Below are positions 8,995-18,400 of a stretch of 64,000 nt of DNA, in pieces; position 1 is the stretch's first letter; every line of letters starts with the position of its first letter. Origin of the DNA: Nitrosomonas sp. (GTDB lineage Bacteria > Pseudomonadota > Gammaproteobacteria > Burkholderiales > Nitrosomonadaceae); assembly GCF_019635155.1 (NCBI RefSeq), contig NZ_JAHBZY010000007.1, positions 62,001-126,000 of the forward strand, in the 5' to 3' direction. A model generated the notes under the pieces. That model was not told the origin of the DNA and did not search any database. It saw only the letters and a list, made by a program, of their open reading frames with translations. A program made the translations under genes and the position numbers.

Positions 8995-9849
8995 ATGAGC
9001 AATTACGTACAGCGCTTTCTTCTTGAAAATCTCGATATACGCGGCGCAGTGGTGCACTTGGATTCGGTTTGGCAGGAAATTCTGGCGGGGCGCGGCTATC
9101 CCGATCCTGTCACTCATTTGTTGGGGGAAATGAGTGCCGTGACGCTGTTAATGGGTGAAAATCTCAAGCAAACCGGGCGGCTGACCATTCAATTGACGGG
9201 TAACGGCCCGGTTTCCATGCTGATACTGGATTGCACAGAAAATTTGCAGCTTCGCGGCATGGCGAAATGCGACCCGCTGATTGAAACGCAATCGGTGCTC
9301 GAATTACTCGGGCACGGAAAATTAATACTCACACTGGATATGCAGTCCATGCGGGAAACATATCAAAGTATCGTGCCGCTTAACGGCAATACGATCACTG
9401 AAATTTTTGAGCATTATTTCAATCAATCCGAACAGTTACAGACACGCATGTTTCTGTTTACCGCCAACAACGCCATTTTCGGTTTATTGCTGCAAAAGCT
9501 TCCCAATGCCGATCTGCTCGACCCTGATGGTTGGACACGCGCTGAAGCGCTGGCTGCAACGATCCACGAACATCAGCTGTTTGATTTACCCGCGGAAGAA
9601 ATCTTGATCCGGTTGTTCTACGAGGAAACAATTCGCGTCTACGACGCCAGGAGTGTGCAGTATGGTTGCAAAGCCAATCCGGCTAAAATTTATGCAATGC
9701 TGCGTGCATTAGGACGCGAGGAAGTCGATGCGATATTGCATGAATTCGGTGAGGTCGTAATTAACGACGATATTTGTAACCGTGAATACCGGTTGGATGC
9801 ACTGACAATCGATGCGGTTTTTAGAGACGCCGGACCAACCATTCATTAA
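8995..9849 (+). CDS. hslO: Hsp33 chaperonin with an altered redox switch
   Basis: The 284-residue protein aligns with Hsp33 throughout: substrate-binding N-domain (YVQRFLLENLDIRGAVVHLD, then HLLGEMSAVTLLMGENLKQ) and the C-terminal redox-switch region. I chose ATG 8995 over the upstream start at 8950 because it begins at the family's N-terminus and follows a ribosome-binding-like AAAGG. The zinc/redox motif CxC...CxxC is degenerate. The first pair reads YGCKA, so only one Cys remains, and the second reads DDICN, again one Cys. The normal Hsp33 is a holdase switched on by oxidation of four zinc-bound Cys. Here two ligands are missing, so oxidation sensing is probably changed or lost. Confidence 0.92.
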   Translation: MSNYVQRFLLENLDIRGAVVHLDSVWQEILAGRGYPDPVTHLLGEMSAVTLLMGENLKQTGRLTIQLTGNGPVSMLILDCTENLQLRGMAKCDPLIETQSVLELLGHGKLILTLDMQSMRETYQSIVPLNGNTITEIFEHYFNQSEQLQTRMFLFTANNAIFGLLLQKLPNADLLDPDGWTRAEALAATIHEHQLFDLPAEEILIRLFYEETIRVYDARSVQYGCKANPAKIYAMLRALGREEVDAILHEFGEVVINDDICNREYRLDALTIDAVFRDAGPTIH

Positions 9850-10023
9850 TGAATTCCCGGCAAAATAGCGATTCATGATCGCCTGTGCCTGTTTACTATC
9901 GTTCCTTTTCATTACAAACATCGGCCGATCAAATTAAGCAGGCGTTAGCGAAAGGTACCCTGCTTCCTGTTTTCGTGTTTTAATACTGCAAGATCAACGT
10001 AATAACCGGAGTGTTATTGTTCA

Positions 10024-10836
10024 ATGAAAAATCATCGCGTACCGCCGGAAAGCCGACTGAATTTATCGGAAATCAATCCGAGCGACACCGGTGATTATCA
10101 AAAAAGCGGCAAAAGTAAAGCCAAAGCAGTCACGGGAAAATTAGTCGACAAGCTTGACACCCTGCAAGAACACTTATACGCCAATAATAACCGAGCACTG
10201 CTGATTGTCTTACAGGGCATGGATACCAGCGGCAAGGATGGCACGATTAAACATGTGATGTCGGGCGTGAATCCGCAAGGGTGCAAAGTAGTCACTTTCA
10301 AAACTCCTTCCACGGAAGAGCTTGGTCATGATTTTTTATGGCGCGTACATCAAAAAGCACCTGCCAAAGGGCAAATCGGCATTTTCAACCGCTCGCATTA
10401 TGAAGATGTATTAATCACCCGTGTGCATGGATTAATCTCGGATAAAGTAGTTAAACAACGGTTTAATCAGATCAATGAATTCGAAGAATTATTGGTGGAA
10501 AGTGGCACAACGATTTTGAAATTCTTTCTGCATATTTCCAAGGACGAACAGAAGAAACGTCTGGAAGAGCGTATCAACAACCCGGAGAAACGCTGGAAAT
10601 TCAGCACCGGTGATCTGGAAGAACGCAAGTTCTGGAGTCAATACATACACGCATTTGAAACCATGCTGGCTGCAACCAGCACGCGCCATGCGCCCTGGTA
10701 TATCGTCCCGGCCAACCACAAGTGGTACCGCAATTTAGTCATAGCCGATCGCATCGTGGATGCATTGGAATGTATGAAACTCACTTCACCGCCTCCGGCT
10801 GCGGATATTAACTTCGATACCTTGAAGATTGAGTGA
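10024..10836 (+). CDS. PPK2-family polyphosphate:nucleotide phosphotransferase
   Basis: The 270-residue protein has the PPK2 Walker A segment (LQGMDTSGKDGTIKHVMSGV, about residues 64-83). Also present are the lid/catalytic segments IGIFNRSHYEDVL and RINNPEKRWKFSTGD, and the C-terminal PWYIVPANHKWYRNL. This is the PPK2 group related to class III enzymes, which use polyphosphate to phosphorylate AMP or ADP. Substrate preference cannot be read from sequence alone. The next gene encodes a CYTH-CHAD protein. CHAD domains bind polyphosphate, so the pair likely works on the same polymer. Confidence 0.92.
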   Translation: MKNHRVPPESRLNLSEINPSDTGDYQKSGKSKAKAVTGKLVDKLDTLQEHLYANNNRALLIVLQGMDTSGKDGTIKHVMSGVNPQGCKVVTFKTPSTEELGHDFLWRVHQKAPAKGQIGIFNRSHYEDVLITRVHGLISDKVVKQRFNQINEFEELLVESGTTILKFFLHISKDEQKKRLEERINNPEKRWKFSTGDLEERKFWSQYIHAFETMLAATSTRHAPWYIVPANHKWYRNLVIADRIVDALECMKLTSPPPAADINFDTLKIE

Positions 10837-10876
10837 TGTCGCGATAACAAACGACAAATGCAATAGGAAAGCAGTT

Positions 10877-12370
10877 ATGGAAATTGAACTGAAACTGGCT
10901 TTGCATCCTGATCATCACGATCGTCTCCGGCGGCATCCGATACTACGCGGCATTCACCATCAGCAACGCACGTTGCATAGTATTTACTTCGACACCCCCG
11001 AATTTGATTTATTTCGCCGCCGCATTGCTTTACGCTTGCGTCGCGTCGATGCTTATTGGATTCAAACGTTAAAAGCTGAATCCCGCTCAATCGGTGCATT
11101 GACCAGCCGCCCGGAATGGGAAATGACGGTTGCGGATGGCCAGCGTCCCGATTTTACTGCGCTCCCGGCGGAAGTATTGGATTTACTCTCCGACATCGAT
11201 TTCAATCAAGTCATGCCGGTTTTTGTCACGGAATTTCAACGAATCATTTGGCTCATCGGGAATGACCATGCGCAAGCCGAAGTCGCGCTCGATATCGGAA
11301 AAATACAAGCTGGAGAATCCCACCGGGATATCAGCGAAGTGGAAATTGAACTTAAGTCCGGTGCGCCGGAATTTCTGTTCGAAACAGCTCGTCAGTTATT
11401 GCGCCATAACCCGCTGCAAATCGAACCGCGCAGCAAAGCCGAACGGGGTTATATCTTATGTGGCGCAATGATTCCTGCACCCACTAAATTTAGCCGCCCT
11501 GCCTACGATAAAAATCTACCTGCGAATGTTGTATGGCATCGTACGATGCAAGCTGCGCTGGTTCATCTGACAGCGAATGTACCGGGTTTCCTGGAATATG
11601 CGCACGAAGCGGAGTATCTGCACCAGTTGCGTGTTGCCGTCCGGCGGCTACTGACCGGTATCGCTGTGGGAAAATCATTCGGCAAAGCTTTTATTGAATT
11701 TAATCAACCGCTGCGCCAATTGATGTCTTCATTAAATCCCGCGCGCAACTGGGATGTTTTGCAACACGAAATTTTGCCGGAAATTTTAACGGCACTCGAA
11801 ACGCCGGATGATGAACTCGAATTGAACGAAGCAACACTGGATCGGCTGTACCACACCGCAGCACGCGCACGTCAACAAGCACAGGCAATGCTATTGAGAC
11901 CGGCTTTTACGCAACTCGTGCTTGATATCGGCTGCGATCTTTTATCAGCGCCCGCCGATGATCCGCAGCGTACAGCAGAATCATGGGCGCGAGCAATGCT
12001 TGAATCTCGCTGGCAGAAATTACTCGAGCGAGGACAGAACTTTGCAAATTTGGATGACACCCAGCGGCATCAAATCCGGATAGCCGCTAAAAAACTTCGT
12101 TATGCCATTGACATGGCCGCATCGATATTCCGCAAAAAAAATACCGATCCTTTCATCGCTTTATTATCCGAACTGCAGGATGAACTTGGGTATGTCAATG
12201 ATCGCGTGATCGCGCGGCAATTGTTGCACACACTGCCTAAACGAACCGCTGCGATTGGTTTTGCATTCGGCCAGATGTCAGGAGTGCTGAAATACCAGAC
12301 CCTGCATACGACTCACTCATCAACCACTGTTTGGAAAAAATTGCTGGCTTCTAAATTATTTTGGCGTTGA
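10877..12370 (+). CDS. CYTH-CHAD protein, putative inorganic triphosphatase / polyP-binding
   Basis: The 497-residue protein has an N-terminal CYTH tunnel domain (about residues 1-200). It begins MEIELKLAL with the EIELK metal-binding signature and has later acidic/basic strands such as EVEIELKSGAPEFLF. A CHAD helical domain with conserved His/Arg helices follows (about 215-490, including HQLRVAVRRLL and HQIRIAAKKLRY). I start at ATG 10877 (AGGAAA 6 bp upstream), which begins exactly at the CYTH motif. An upstream ATG at 10829 would overlap ppk2. E. coli YgiF with this layout is an inorganic triphosphatase, and CHAD binds polyphosphate. Pairing with PPK2 supports a polyphosphate role. Confidence 0.9.
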   Translation: MEIELKLALHPDHHDRLRRHPILRGIHHQQRTLHSIYFDTPEFDLFRRRIALRLRRVDAYWIQTLKAESRSIGALTSRPEWEMTVADGQRPDFTALPAEVLDLLSDIDFNQVMPVFVTEFQRIIWLIGNDHAQAEVALDIGKIQAGESHRDISEVEIELKSGAPEFLFETARQLLRHNPLQIEPRSKAERGYILCGAMIPAPTKFSRPAYDKNLPANVVWHRTMQAALVHLTANVPGFLEYAHEAEYLHQLRVAVRRLLTGIAVGKSFGKAFIEFNQPLRQLMSSLNPARNWDVLQHEILPEILTALETPDDELELNEATLDRLYHTAARARQQAQAMLLRPAFTQLVLDIGCDLLSAPADDPQRTAESWARAMLESRWQKLLERGQNFANLDDTQRHQIRIAAKKLRYAIDMAASIFRKKNTDPFIALLSELQDELGYVNDRVIARQLLHTLPKRTAAIGFAFGQMSGVLKYQTLHTTHSSTTVWKKLLASKLFWR

Positions 12371-12380
12371 ATGCATTGCG

Positions 12381-13304
12381 CTATCCATATGTATGCGCCA
12401 GCCATATCGCATAACCAACGATAACAATCCATACAATTCCGGCGATCGCTGCATGACGGCGATATTTCCGCACTAACACCGTTTGAGAATAAACCGAAAT
12501 AATAAAAGGACGATCGGAACGATCCGGTCGTGCAATGATGTTCTCATCCGGCTGTAACGCCAGTTGATCATGGAGCTGCTGCGCTTCCAATCGGGCTTGC
12601 TGTCGCGCGACTTCCCACTCCTCTTGATCAATGTTACCGTCTTTATTGATATCAAAGCGTTCGCGCAACTGTTGTTGATTCTGTTTCCAGCTGTTGATCA
12701 ACTGAATCATCACGTCACGAACGGTTTGTTGCGTTGCTTCAGACCAGGTTCTGTATTGTCCAAGCACATACACCGGCTGCCCCGGCAAAATCAACGATTC
12801 CGTGTAACGATATTGATTAGCCATGGCATGGATGATCGATTGGCTTTCAAAAACCTGCGTTCGAGCAGGCCATTCGGTATTGCCATACCATATTAATTTC
12901 TCGTGACCGGTCACTTCCGCATCTTTCGGATCGACCAAGCAAGTAGCCACCCCGTCGGTCAATTTAAAGCGCTGGTCGCTGATCGTTTTATACACGACAT
13001 TCCAGCGGGTTTGGGTGCGGCCTTTTTCGATATAAGTTTCCTGTTCTTCAATCTGACTTTGATACCAAAGACATGGATGATTGGATAACGGTGCGAATAT
13101 CGGTTGATCGTTAATCGACAGCCCTTTGCCGACGAGCTCAATGTAACCTTGATGCGCTGAGCGCAATTTCGCGGTAGGCGTATCTTCAATCAGCCGAAAC
13201 CGCTTCCAATTACGTGCGAAGTAATACATACTCAGCAACGCCGCCGTCAACAATACACCCAATGCGAAATGGTATTCTTCCGGCAAAAGCTCCGTTGGCG
13301 CCAT
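12381..13304 (-). CDS. GIDE-like membrane protein with EF-hand
   Basis: The 307-residue protein has transmembrane helices at both ends (about residues 13-31 and 282-302). The central domain resembles the GIDE domain found with LemA proteins (HQGYIELVGKG, HPCLWYQSQIEE, FKLTDGVATCLVDP). A canonical EF-hand calcium loop, DINKDGNIDQEE, lies near residue 218. It follows the LemA gene by 20 bp on the same strand, so the two form an operon. The biochemical role is unknown. Mitochondrial GIDE/MUL1 proteins are E3 ligases only because of a RING domain, which is absent here. Confidence 0.75.
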   Translation of the reverse strand: MAPTELLPEEYHFALGVLLTAALLSMYYFARNWKRFRLIEDTPTAKLRSAHQGYIELVGKGLSINDQPIFAPLSNHPCLWYQSQIEEQETYIEKGRTQTRWNVVYKTISDQRFKLTDGVATCLVDPKDAEVTGHEKLIWYGNTEWPARTQVFESQSIIHAMANQYRYTESLILPGQPVYVLGQYRTWSEATQQTVRDVMIQLINSWKQNQQQLRERFDINKDGNIDQEEWEVARQQARLEAQQLHDQLALQPDENIIARPDRSDRPFIISVYSQTVLVRKYRRHAAIAGIVWIVIVGYAIWLAHTYG

Positions 13305-13324
13305 GATCTCAGACAGACCTGGTA

Positions 13325-13897
13325 TTATCCAAACAACTTCCCAATATTGACGTCTTGCTTTTCGCCATTTTCAAATACCAGCAAATCCCTGGGTTTAAAT
13401 TTAAACCAATTGGCAATGATAACGTCCGGAAACTGTTCAATGCGGACGTTGTTGATTTTAACCGCTTCGTTATAGTATTCGCGCCGGTCGGCAATGCTGT
13501 TTTCCAACCCGGTGATGCGGGTTTGTAAATGCTGAAATTTCTCACTGGCTTTCAACTCAGGATAATCTTCCGCAACCGCGAATAAATTACCCAACCCTAC
13601 GCGCAGCATATTTTCAGCAGAACCAAGCGCACCGATATTGCCCGTTTCGCGAGCGGTTGCAACTTGTGAACGTGCGGCTATCACCTGTTTCAACGTTTCT
13701 TGCTCAAACCCCATATATTGCTTGCAAGTTTCAACAAGTTTAGGTAATTCATCATGGCGTTGCTTCAACAGAATATCGATATTTGACCAAGCTTGGGACA
13801 CCGAATGCTTGATATCAACCAGACTGTTATACAACATCACACCATAAACACCGGCAATTACCAACCCCGCGAGAGAACTATAAATGAAAATATCCAA
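13325..13897 (-). CDS. LemA family protein (second copy)
   Basis: The 190-residue protein has an N-terminal membrane helix (about residues 4-24) in place of a lipobox, then the LemA helical fold: VSQAWSNIDILLKQRHDELP, FAVAEDYPELKASEKFQHLQ and RREYYNEAVKINNVRIEQFP. A GGAG-type ribosome-binding site precedes the start. It is the first gene of a two-gene operon with the GIDE-like protein. It is clearly diverged from the LemA at 3907-4584 (different anchor and partner gene), so this is not a recent duplication. Confidence 0.92.
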   Translation of the reverse strand: MDIFIYSSLAGLVIAGVYGVMLYNSLVDIKHSVSQAWSNIDILLKQRHDELPKLVETCKQYMGFEQETLKQVIAARSQVATARETGNIGALGSAENMLRVGLGNLFAVAEDYPELKASEKFQHLQTRITGLENSIADRREYYNEAVKINNVRIEQFPDVIIANWFKFKPRDLLVFENGEKQDVNIGKLFG

Positions 13898-14065
13898 TTC
13901 TTTTCTCCTGTTAAATACTTCGAATCAATATATCCTAGCCCGCCGCTGAATACAGGGTTAAAAAGATAGGGCTAGCGGCTTTATTTCTCAAATCTTGACG
14001 CCTGACACCGTGTTTCTCTATGCTACCTTGAAAAGCGAATTATCATTTTATTAAAGGAATCATTC

Positions 14066-14437
14066 ATGCGACTTTCAAACTATTCATCAAGATTGATCGG
14101 TAACATTTTATTTATATTTTCTCTTATTCTTTTAGTGAATAGCCTTGTGCACGCGGAACAGAACAAAGCGATTACCATGATGGTCGGCGCTGACGGCCCG
14201 GTAGGCTGCGAATTACTTGGAACAGTCACGGGATCCTCCAAAGAAGGGGAAGTTCAAGAAGCCAATGTTCCTTATACCGAGCGATTAATGAAAGCGAGAA
14301 ACAATTTAAGAGACGAAGCACTGAAACTAGGCGGAGATACCGTACATATCATTCGATCCAACAATACCGGGAAATATGAAATCCCCGGCGGGGATAAAGA
14401 AATCATTCATATTGGAAATGTTTACCGGTGCAAATGA
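14066..14437 (+). CDS. DUF4156-like exported protein
   Basis: The 123-residue protein has a signal peptide (about residues 1-30, cleavage near VHA-EQNK). A small domain (CELLGTVTGSS, then NLRDEALKLGGDTVHIIRSN) resembles DUF4156/RcsF-type periplasmic domains. An AAAGGA ribosome-binding site lies upstream. It is transcribed divergently from the LemA-GIDE operon. The function is unknown. RcsF-like relatives sense envelope stress, but nothing here shows that role. Confidence 0.7.
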   Translation: MRLSNYSSRLIGNILFIFSLILLVNSLVHAEQNKAITMMVGADGPVGCELLGTVTGSSKEGEVQEANVPYTERLMKARNNLRDEALKLGGDTVHIIRSNNTGKYEIPGGDKEIIHIGNVYRCK

Positions 14438-14504
14438 ATCGGGAAATGCTAATTTGTTATCTTCGTCAGCGATTCTAGGCATCTCGCACTGCTTGATAAT
14501 TTTC

Positions 14505-14840
14505 TCTGGTGATCGGCTTGGCCGACGATCCACTTTTTACGTATGATGTTCCTCACACTTATCTTTTTAACGCACCGGGATTAGGCGGGCAACTTCTTTC
14601 ATCAATACCGTATTTGATTGGATGGATCTTGCCCCTGCTCACGATCAATCCAAAATCAGCAATATTATTGCTACCACCGGTATTAGTCCAATTCCAGACT
14701 TGGGTTTTGATGTTGTTTCACCGATCAACATTGTGATTTAAAATCAAATGGCTGGATGCATCCATACCCTTCCCTGTATGTACGATTACGGTCAAACAAG
14801 TATTAACACCTTGACCGCTTACTCGATTTCTTCTAATCCG
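14505..14840 (+). pseudogene. Decayed fragment of an RTX-lipase paralogue
   Basis: This stretch repeats, at the DNA level, part of the lipase domain of the large gene at 15470 (matching about 15890-16200). Shared translated pieces include IGLADDPLF, AYLFNAPGLGG-like and QSKISNII. A net loss of 4 bp after the 'APGLGG' codons shifts the frame, and a TAA interrupts the remaining reading. The catalytic GHSMGG segment is not in the fragment. The similarity fades after about 14770. It is a remnant of a tandem copy, or of a recombination event, upstream of the intact gene. Confidence 0.8.
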
Positions 14841-15017
14841 GTGCAATGCAGTAACCATTAGATATCAATTATTTAGATCACATCAATATTACATTTAAAA
14901 ATATATTAACTTTAATATTAATTAATGCCGTTAACTTTTCACTCCGATATGAGCGAACTAATAATTGATTCATTACATTTTACTCAGTGACACCTTACCT
15001 GAATGAGGAATCATTTT

Positions 15018-15473
15018 ATGAAAATCATTTTTTGGTTGATATTCGCTTCAATATTGATCTATGCCACTTTTTTCACAGAAAAAGACCGGCTGGATAGGGA
15101 AGTAAAACGGCTTTGCGCCATTGACGGCGGAGTTAAAGTTTATGAGACGGTTAGGTTGCCGGCGGAGAAATTTGATCAGTATGAACAAGTATTAATTCCA
15201 TTTAAAGAAAATATTAAGCCCATGGATGAGTATTACTACGATTCGTCCACAGTTCATCTTATTAAAGGGAATCCAGAATTGAGGAAATATCATTCAAAAA
15301 TATATCGGCGATCTGATGAGAAGCTTCTTGGTGAATCAATAAACTATTCGAGAGTTGGCGGGGACATACCTGGCCCTTGGCAGCCTTCGTCGCATATGTG
15401 CCCTGAGAATGAGGGCTTTAATAATCTGATGCAACAAATTTTTATCAGAAGCCAAGGAGGAGGTAGAAAGTGA
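15018..15473 (+). CDS. Conserved small protein encoded with the RTX lipase
   Basis: The 151-residue protein has one N-terminal hydrophobic helix (MKIIFWLIFASILIYATFF) and a soluble remainder containing DREVKRLCAIDGGVKVYETV and a late Cys (SHMCPENEG). I start at ATG 15018, which follows GAGG by 9 bp; an ATG at 15003 is in frame but poorly placed. The last 4 bp overlap the GTG start of the RTX lipase gene (GTGA), so translation is probably coupled. It may be an inner-membrane or periplasmic partner of the RTX protein, such as an immunity or folding factor, but this is inference. I do not recognise a named family. Confidence 0.7.
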   Translation: MKIIFWLIFASILIYATFFTEKDRLDREVKRLCAIDGGVKVYETVRLPAEKFDQYEQVLIPFKENIKPMDEYYYDSSTVHLIKGNPELRKYHSKIYRRSDEKLLGESINYSRVGGDIPGPWQPSSHMCPENEGFNNLMQQIFIRSQGGGRK

Positions 15474-18400
15474 ATCAACCTATTGATTATTTTAAACAGG
15501 CTGAGTTAGCTTTAGCTGCTTACTCAAAGAATTTGGAGATTGGTCGTCCGGCTATTGAAAAGTTAAAGAATGCAGAATTTTCCGATTATCAAGCCCATTC
15601 TTTTACCGATAGCTACAGCGTAATTGACCAATTCAATGACTCCGCTACAGGTCTTTCAGCAACAGTATTCGCCGACAAAAATTCTGGAGAAACCTTTCTT
15701 GCTGTACGTGGCACGGAGATCGACGATGTCAGAGACTTTGCCACTGGAGTTTTTGACATTATGCTGTTTGGTAGCACGCAATTGCATCCGCAATATAATA
15801 GCCTTAGAACCAAAGTTACGGAATGGTTAAGCAATGGCACATTATCTCCAACGTTTACTGTCACCGGCCACAGCATGGGCGGTTTTTTGGCGATCGGCCT
15901 GGCCGACGATCCGCTTTTTATCAATAACATTTCTCACGCTTATCTTTTTAATGCGCCGGGATTAGGTGGTTTTGCAGGTCCTTTCATTAATACCGTACTT
16001 GATTGGATGGGCCTTGCCTCCACCTACGATCAATCCAAAATCAGCAATATTATTGCTGCCACCGGCATTAGTCCAATCGCTGGCTTGGGTTTCGATGCCG
16101 CTCCGCCGATTGACATCGTAATTGAAGATCAAATCGCCTTAGATATCACTGATCCACCAGGTGCGCGCAATCACAGCCAGCAGGTGTTAACCGATGCCCT
16201 AGCAGTCTACGCAGCCTATTCGCAACTTGCTCCCGACCTGGAATTATCCAAGCTCAGCACGTTGATCGATGCATTCGGTTCAACCAAGGACATCATCGGT
16301 GCATCGAACAGCAAAACACTGGAAGCGGCGCTCGATGCCTTGCGCATCATTATTTTGAATCCCGCGGACGGCAAGGTTGCGCTGGTTGAGAATCAGAAAA
16401 CGGAAACGGGTAATCGCGACCAATTTTATGCAAATCTTTACGAATTGCAAAATAGCATTAAGTTTAAAGAGCTGGCAGGAAAAGTTCAGCTAACTATGTT
16501 ATCCGATCTATCGTCAAGTGATTTAATCGCCAAACTGGAAAGCAATGATCAGCAAGGATTGGCAGCACGATTTGCGTTGATTGCGCTGAATCCTTTCATT
16601 TTGGAAGGAGAAAACCTTGATTACAATATTTTTAACGAAAATGATACATTGACGCGTTTTGATCCGGCATCAGGAAGTGGCACATTGACTTCCGCGTACT
16701 TGGTCGATCGCATGACGATGTTGATCCGTAAGAATTGGTTCAACATAGAAGACAAGAATCCGTTGGACTCGTCAGCTACGTTTAGCTCAAGCAATCATAG
16801 TTTCCAAAATATCAATGATTATTTTGAAGATGTCACTTCCGGCCTCAAGATTTCTCAAGGCGAATTAACCGCTAGTACACCGCGTTATTTCTTTGGTGGA
16901 GAAAATGCAGACAACCCGGCTGCTTCAGCAGTTGAGGATCATCTGTACGGTGGTAATGGAAATGACACACTGAAAGGTCTTGAAGGAAACGATTATCTGG
17001 AAGGCGGATATGGAGTAGATACTTATATCATCAACCCTGGTGACGGAACTGACACAGTATTGGATATCGATGGGCTTGGCGTCATTCAATTCGGCTCTTT
17101 AATCGCGCAAGGTAGAAGCGGTGTCAATAACAATAAAGATTGGATTAAGGTAGGCGAATCATGGATGGATTTTCAGAATGATTTGGTTTATCTCCTCGTA
17201 GCCCAAGAAAACGGCTCATACGATTTATTTGTAAGTTTTGTCGGCTCCAGTAACAGCGCCCGGGTAAGAATTAAAAATTGGAGCGACGGCAAATTGGGTA
17301 TCACTCTTGGCGGAAATAATACCTCCACCGACGCACCGGTTCTGGATCGCATCATTACCGGCGATTTAAAACCTGAGGATCCATTTGATTATGATGAACT
17401 GGGAAATATCATCGTCGGTGCGGAAGAAGACCCTGATCGCGAAGATTTTCTATACGGTAGCGCTGAGAACGATCATATTTTGGGTCGCGGAGGTAATGAC
17501 GAAATCGATGGCAAAGATGGTAAGGATAGAATCGAAGGTGGTAGTGGCGATGATATTCTTTCAGGTGATCTTGGCGACGACATTGTGCTGGGAGGCAGTG
17601 GCAGCGATATCGTTAAAGGGCAATTACACAATGATCGGCTGTATGCGGATACCGAATATAATTTGGATACGGCTTATTTGCTCAGCAACACGCAAACCGG
17701 TAATGGTAAAAGAGGCGATCTATTGGATGGTTATACCGGCGACGACACACTGATCGGCGATGCCGGAGACGACATTTTGATGGGAGGACTCGGTAACGAT
17801 ATTTTAATTGGGCTTGGCGGTAATGACACGATCGAGAGCGACCGAAACATCGAATCAGCAGATCGTGACTGGAAAATCACTCGATCAACCGACACTAAGG
17901 ATAAATTAACCACTTATTACCGGGATTACAATTTCGGCGTATCACCTGCTGAGACCGCCGCGATTTCTGGTGGTAACGATGTCATCTCAAGCGGCACCGG
18001 CAAAGATTGGATCTTCGCGGGCGGCGGTAACGATTTTGTCGATGCCGGAGCCGATGACGATGTAATTTTTGGTGATGCCGGTAACGACACCATCATGGGA
18101 AAAGATGGTAATGATGTGATAATTGGCGACAATCACCCTACGAAAATTGATTCATCATTGCATGGCAACGATTACCTCGATGGCGGTGACGGTAACGACT
18201 ATCTAGTCGGATCCGGAGGCTCCGATTACCTGGCCGGCGGTTCCGGAAAAGACGTTTTGATCGGTGATGACAAAGAAATTCCCCTGCAATTTCAAGGTGA
18301 CGATTATCTTGACGGTGGTCAGGGTGATGATCAATTACTGGGTGGGGGTGGCAACGATACCTTGATCGGCGGTTCTGGAAATGATGAACTATACGGCGGG

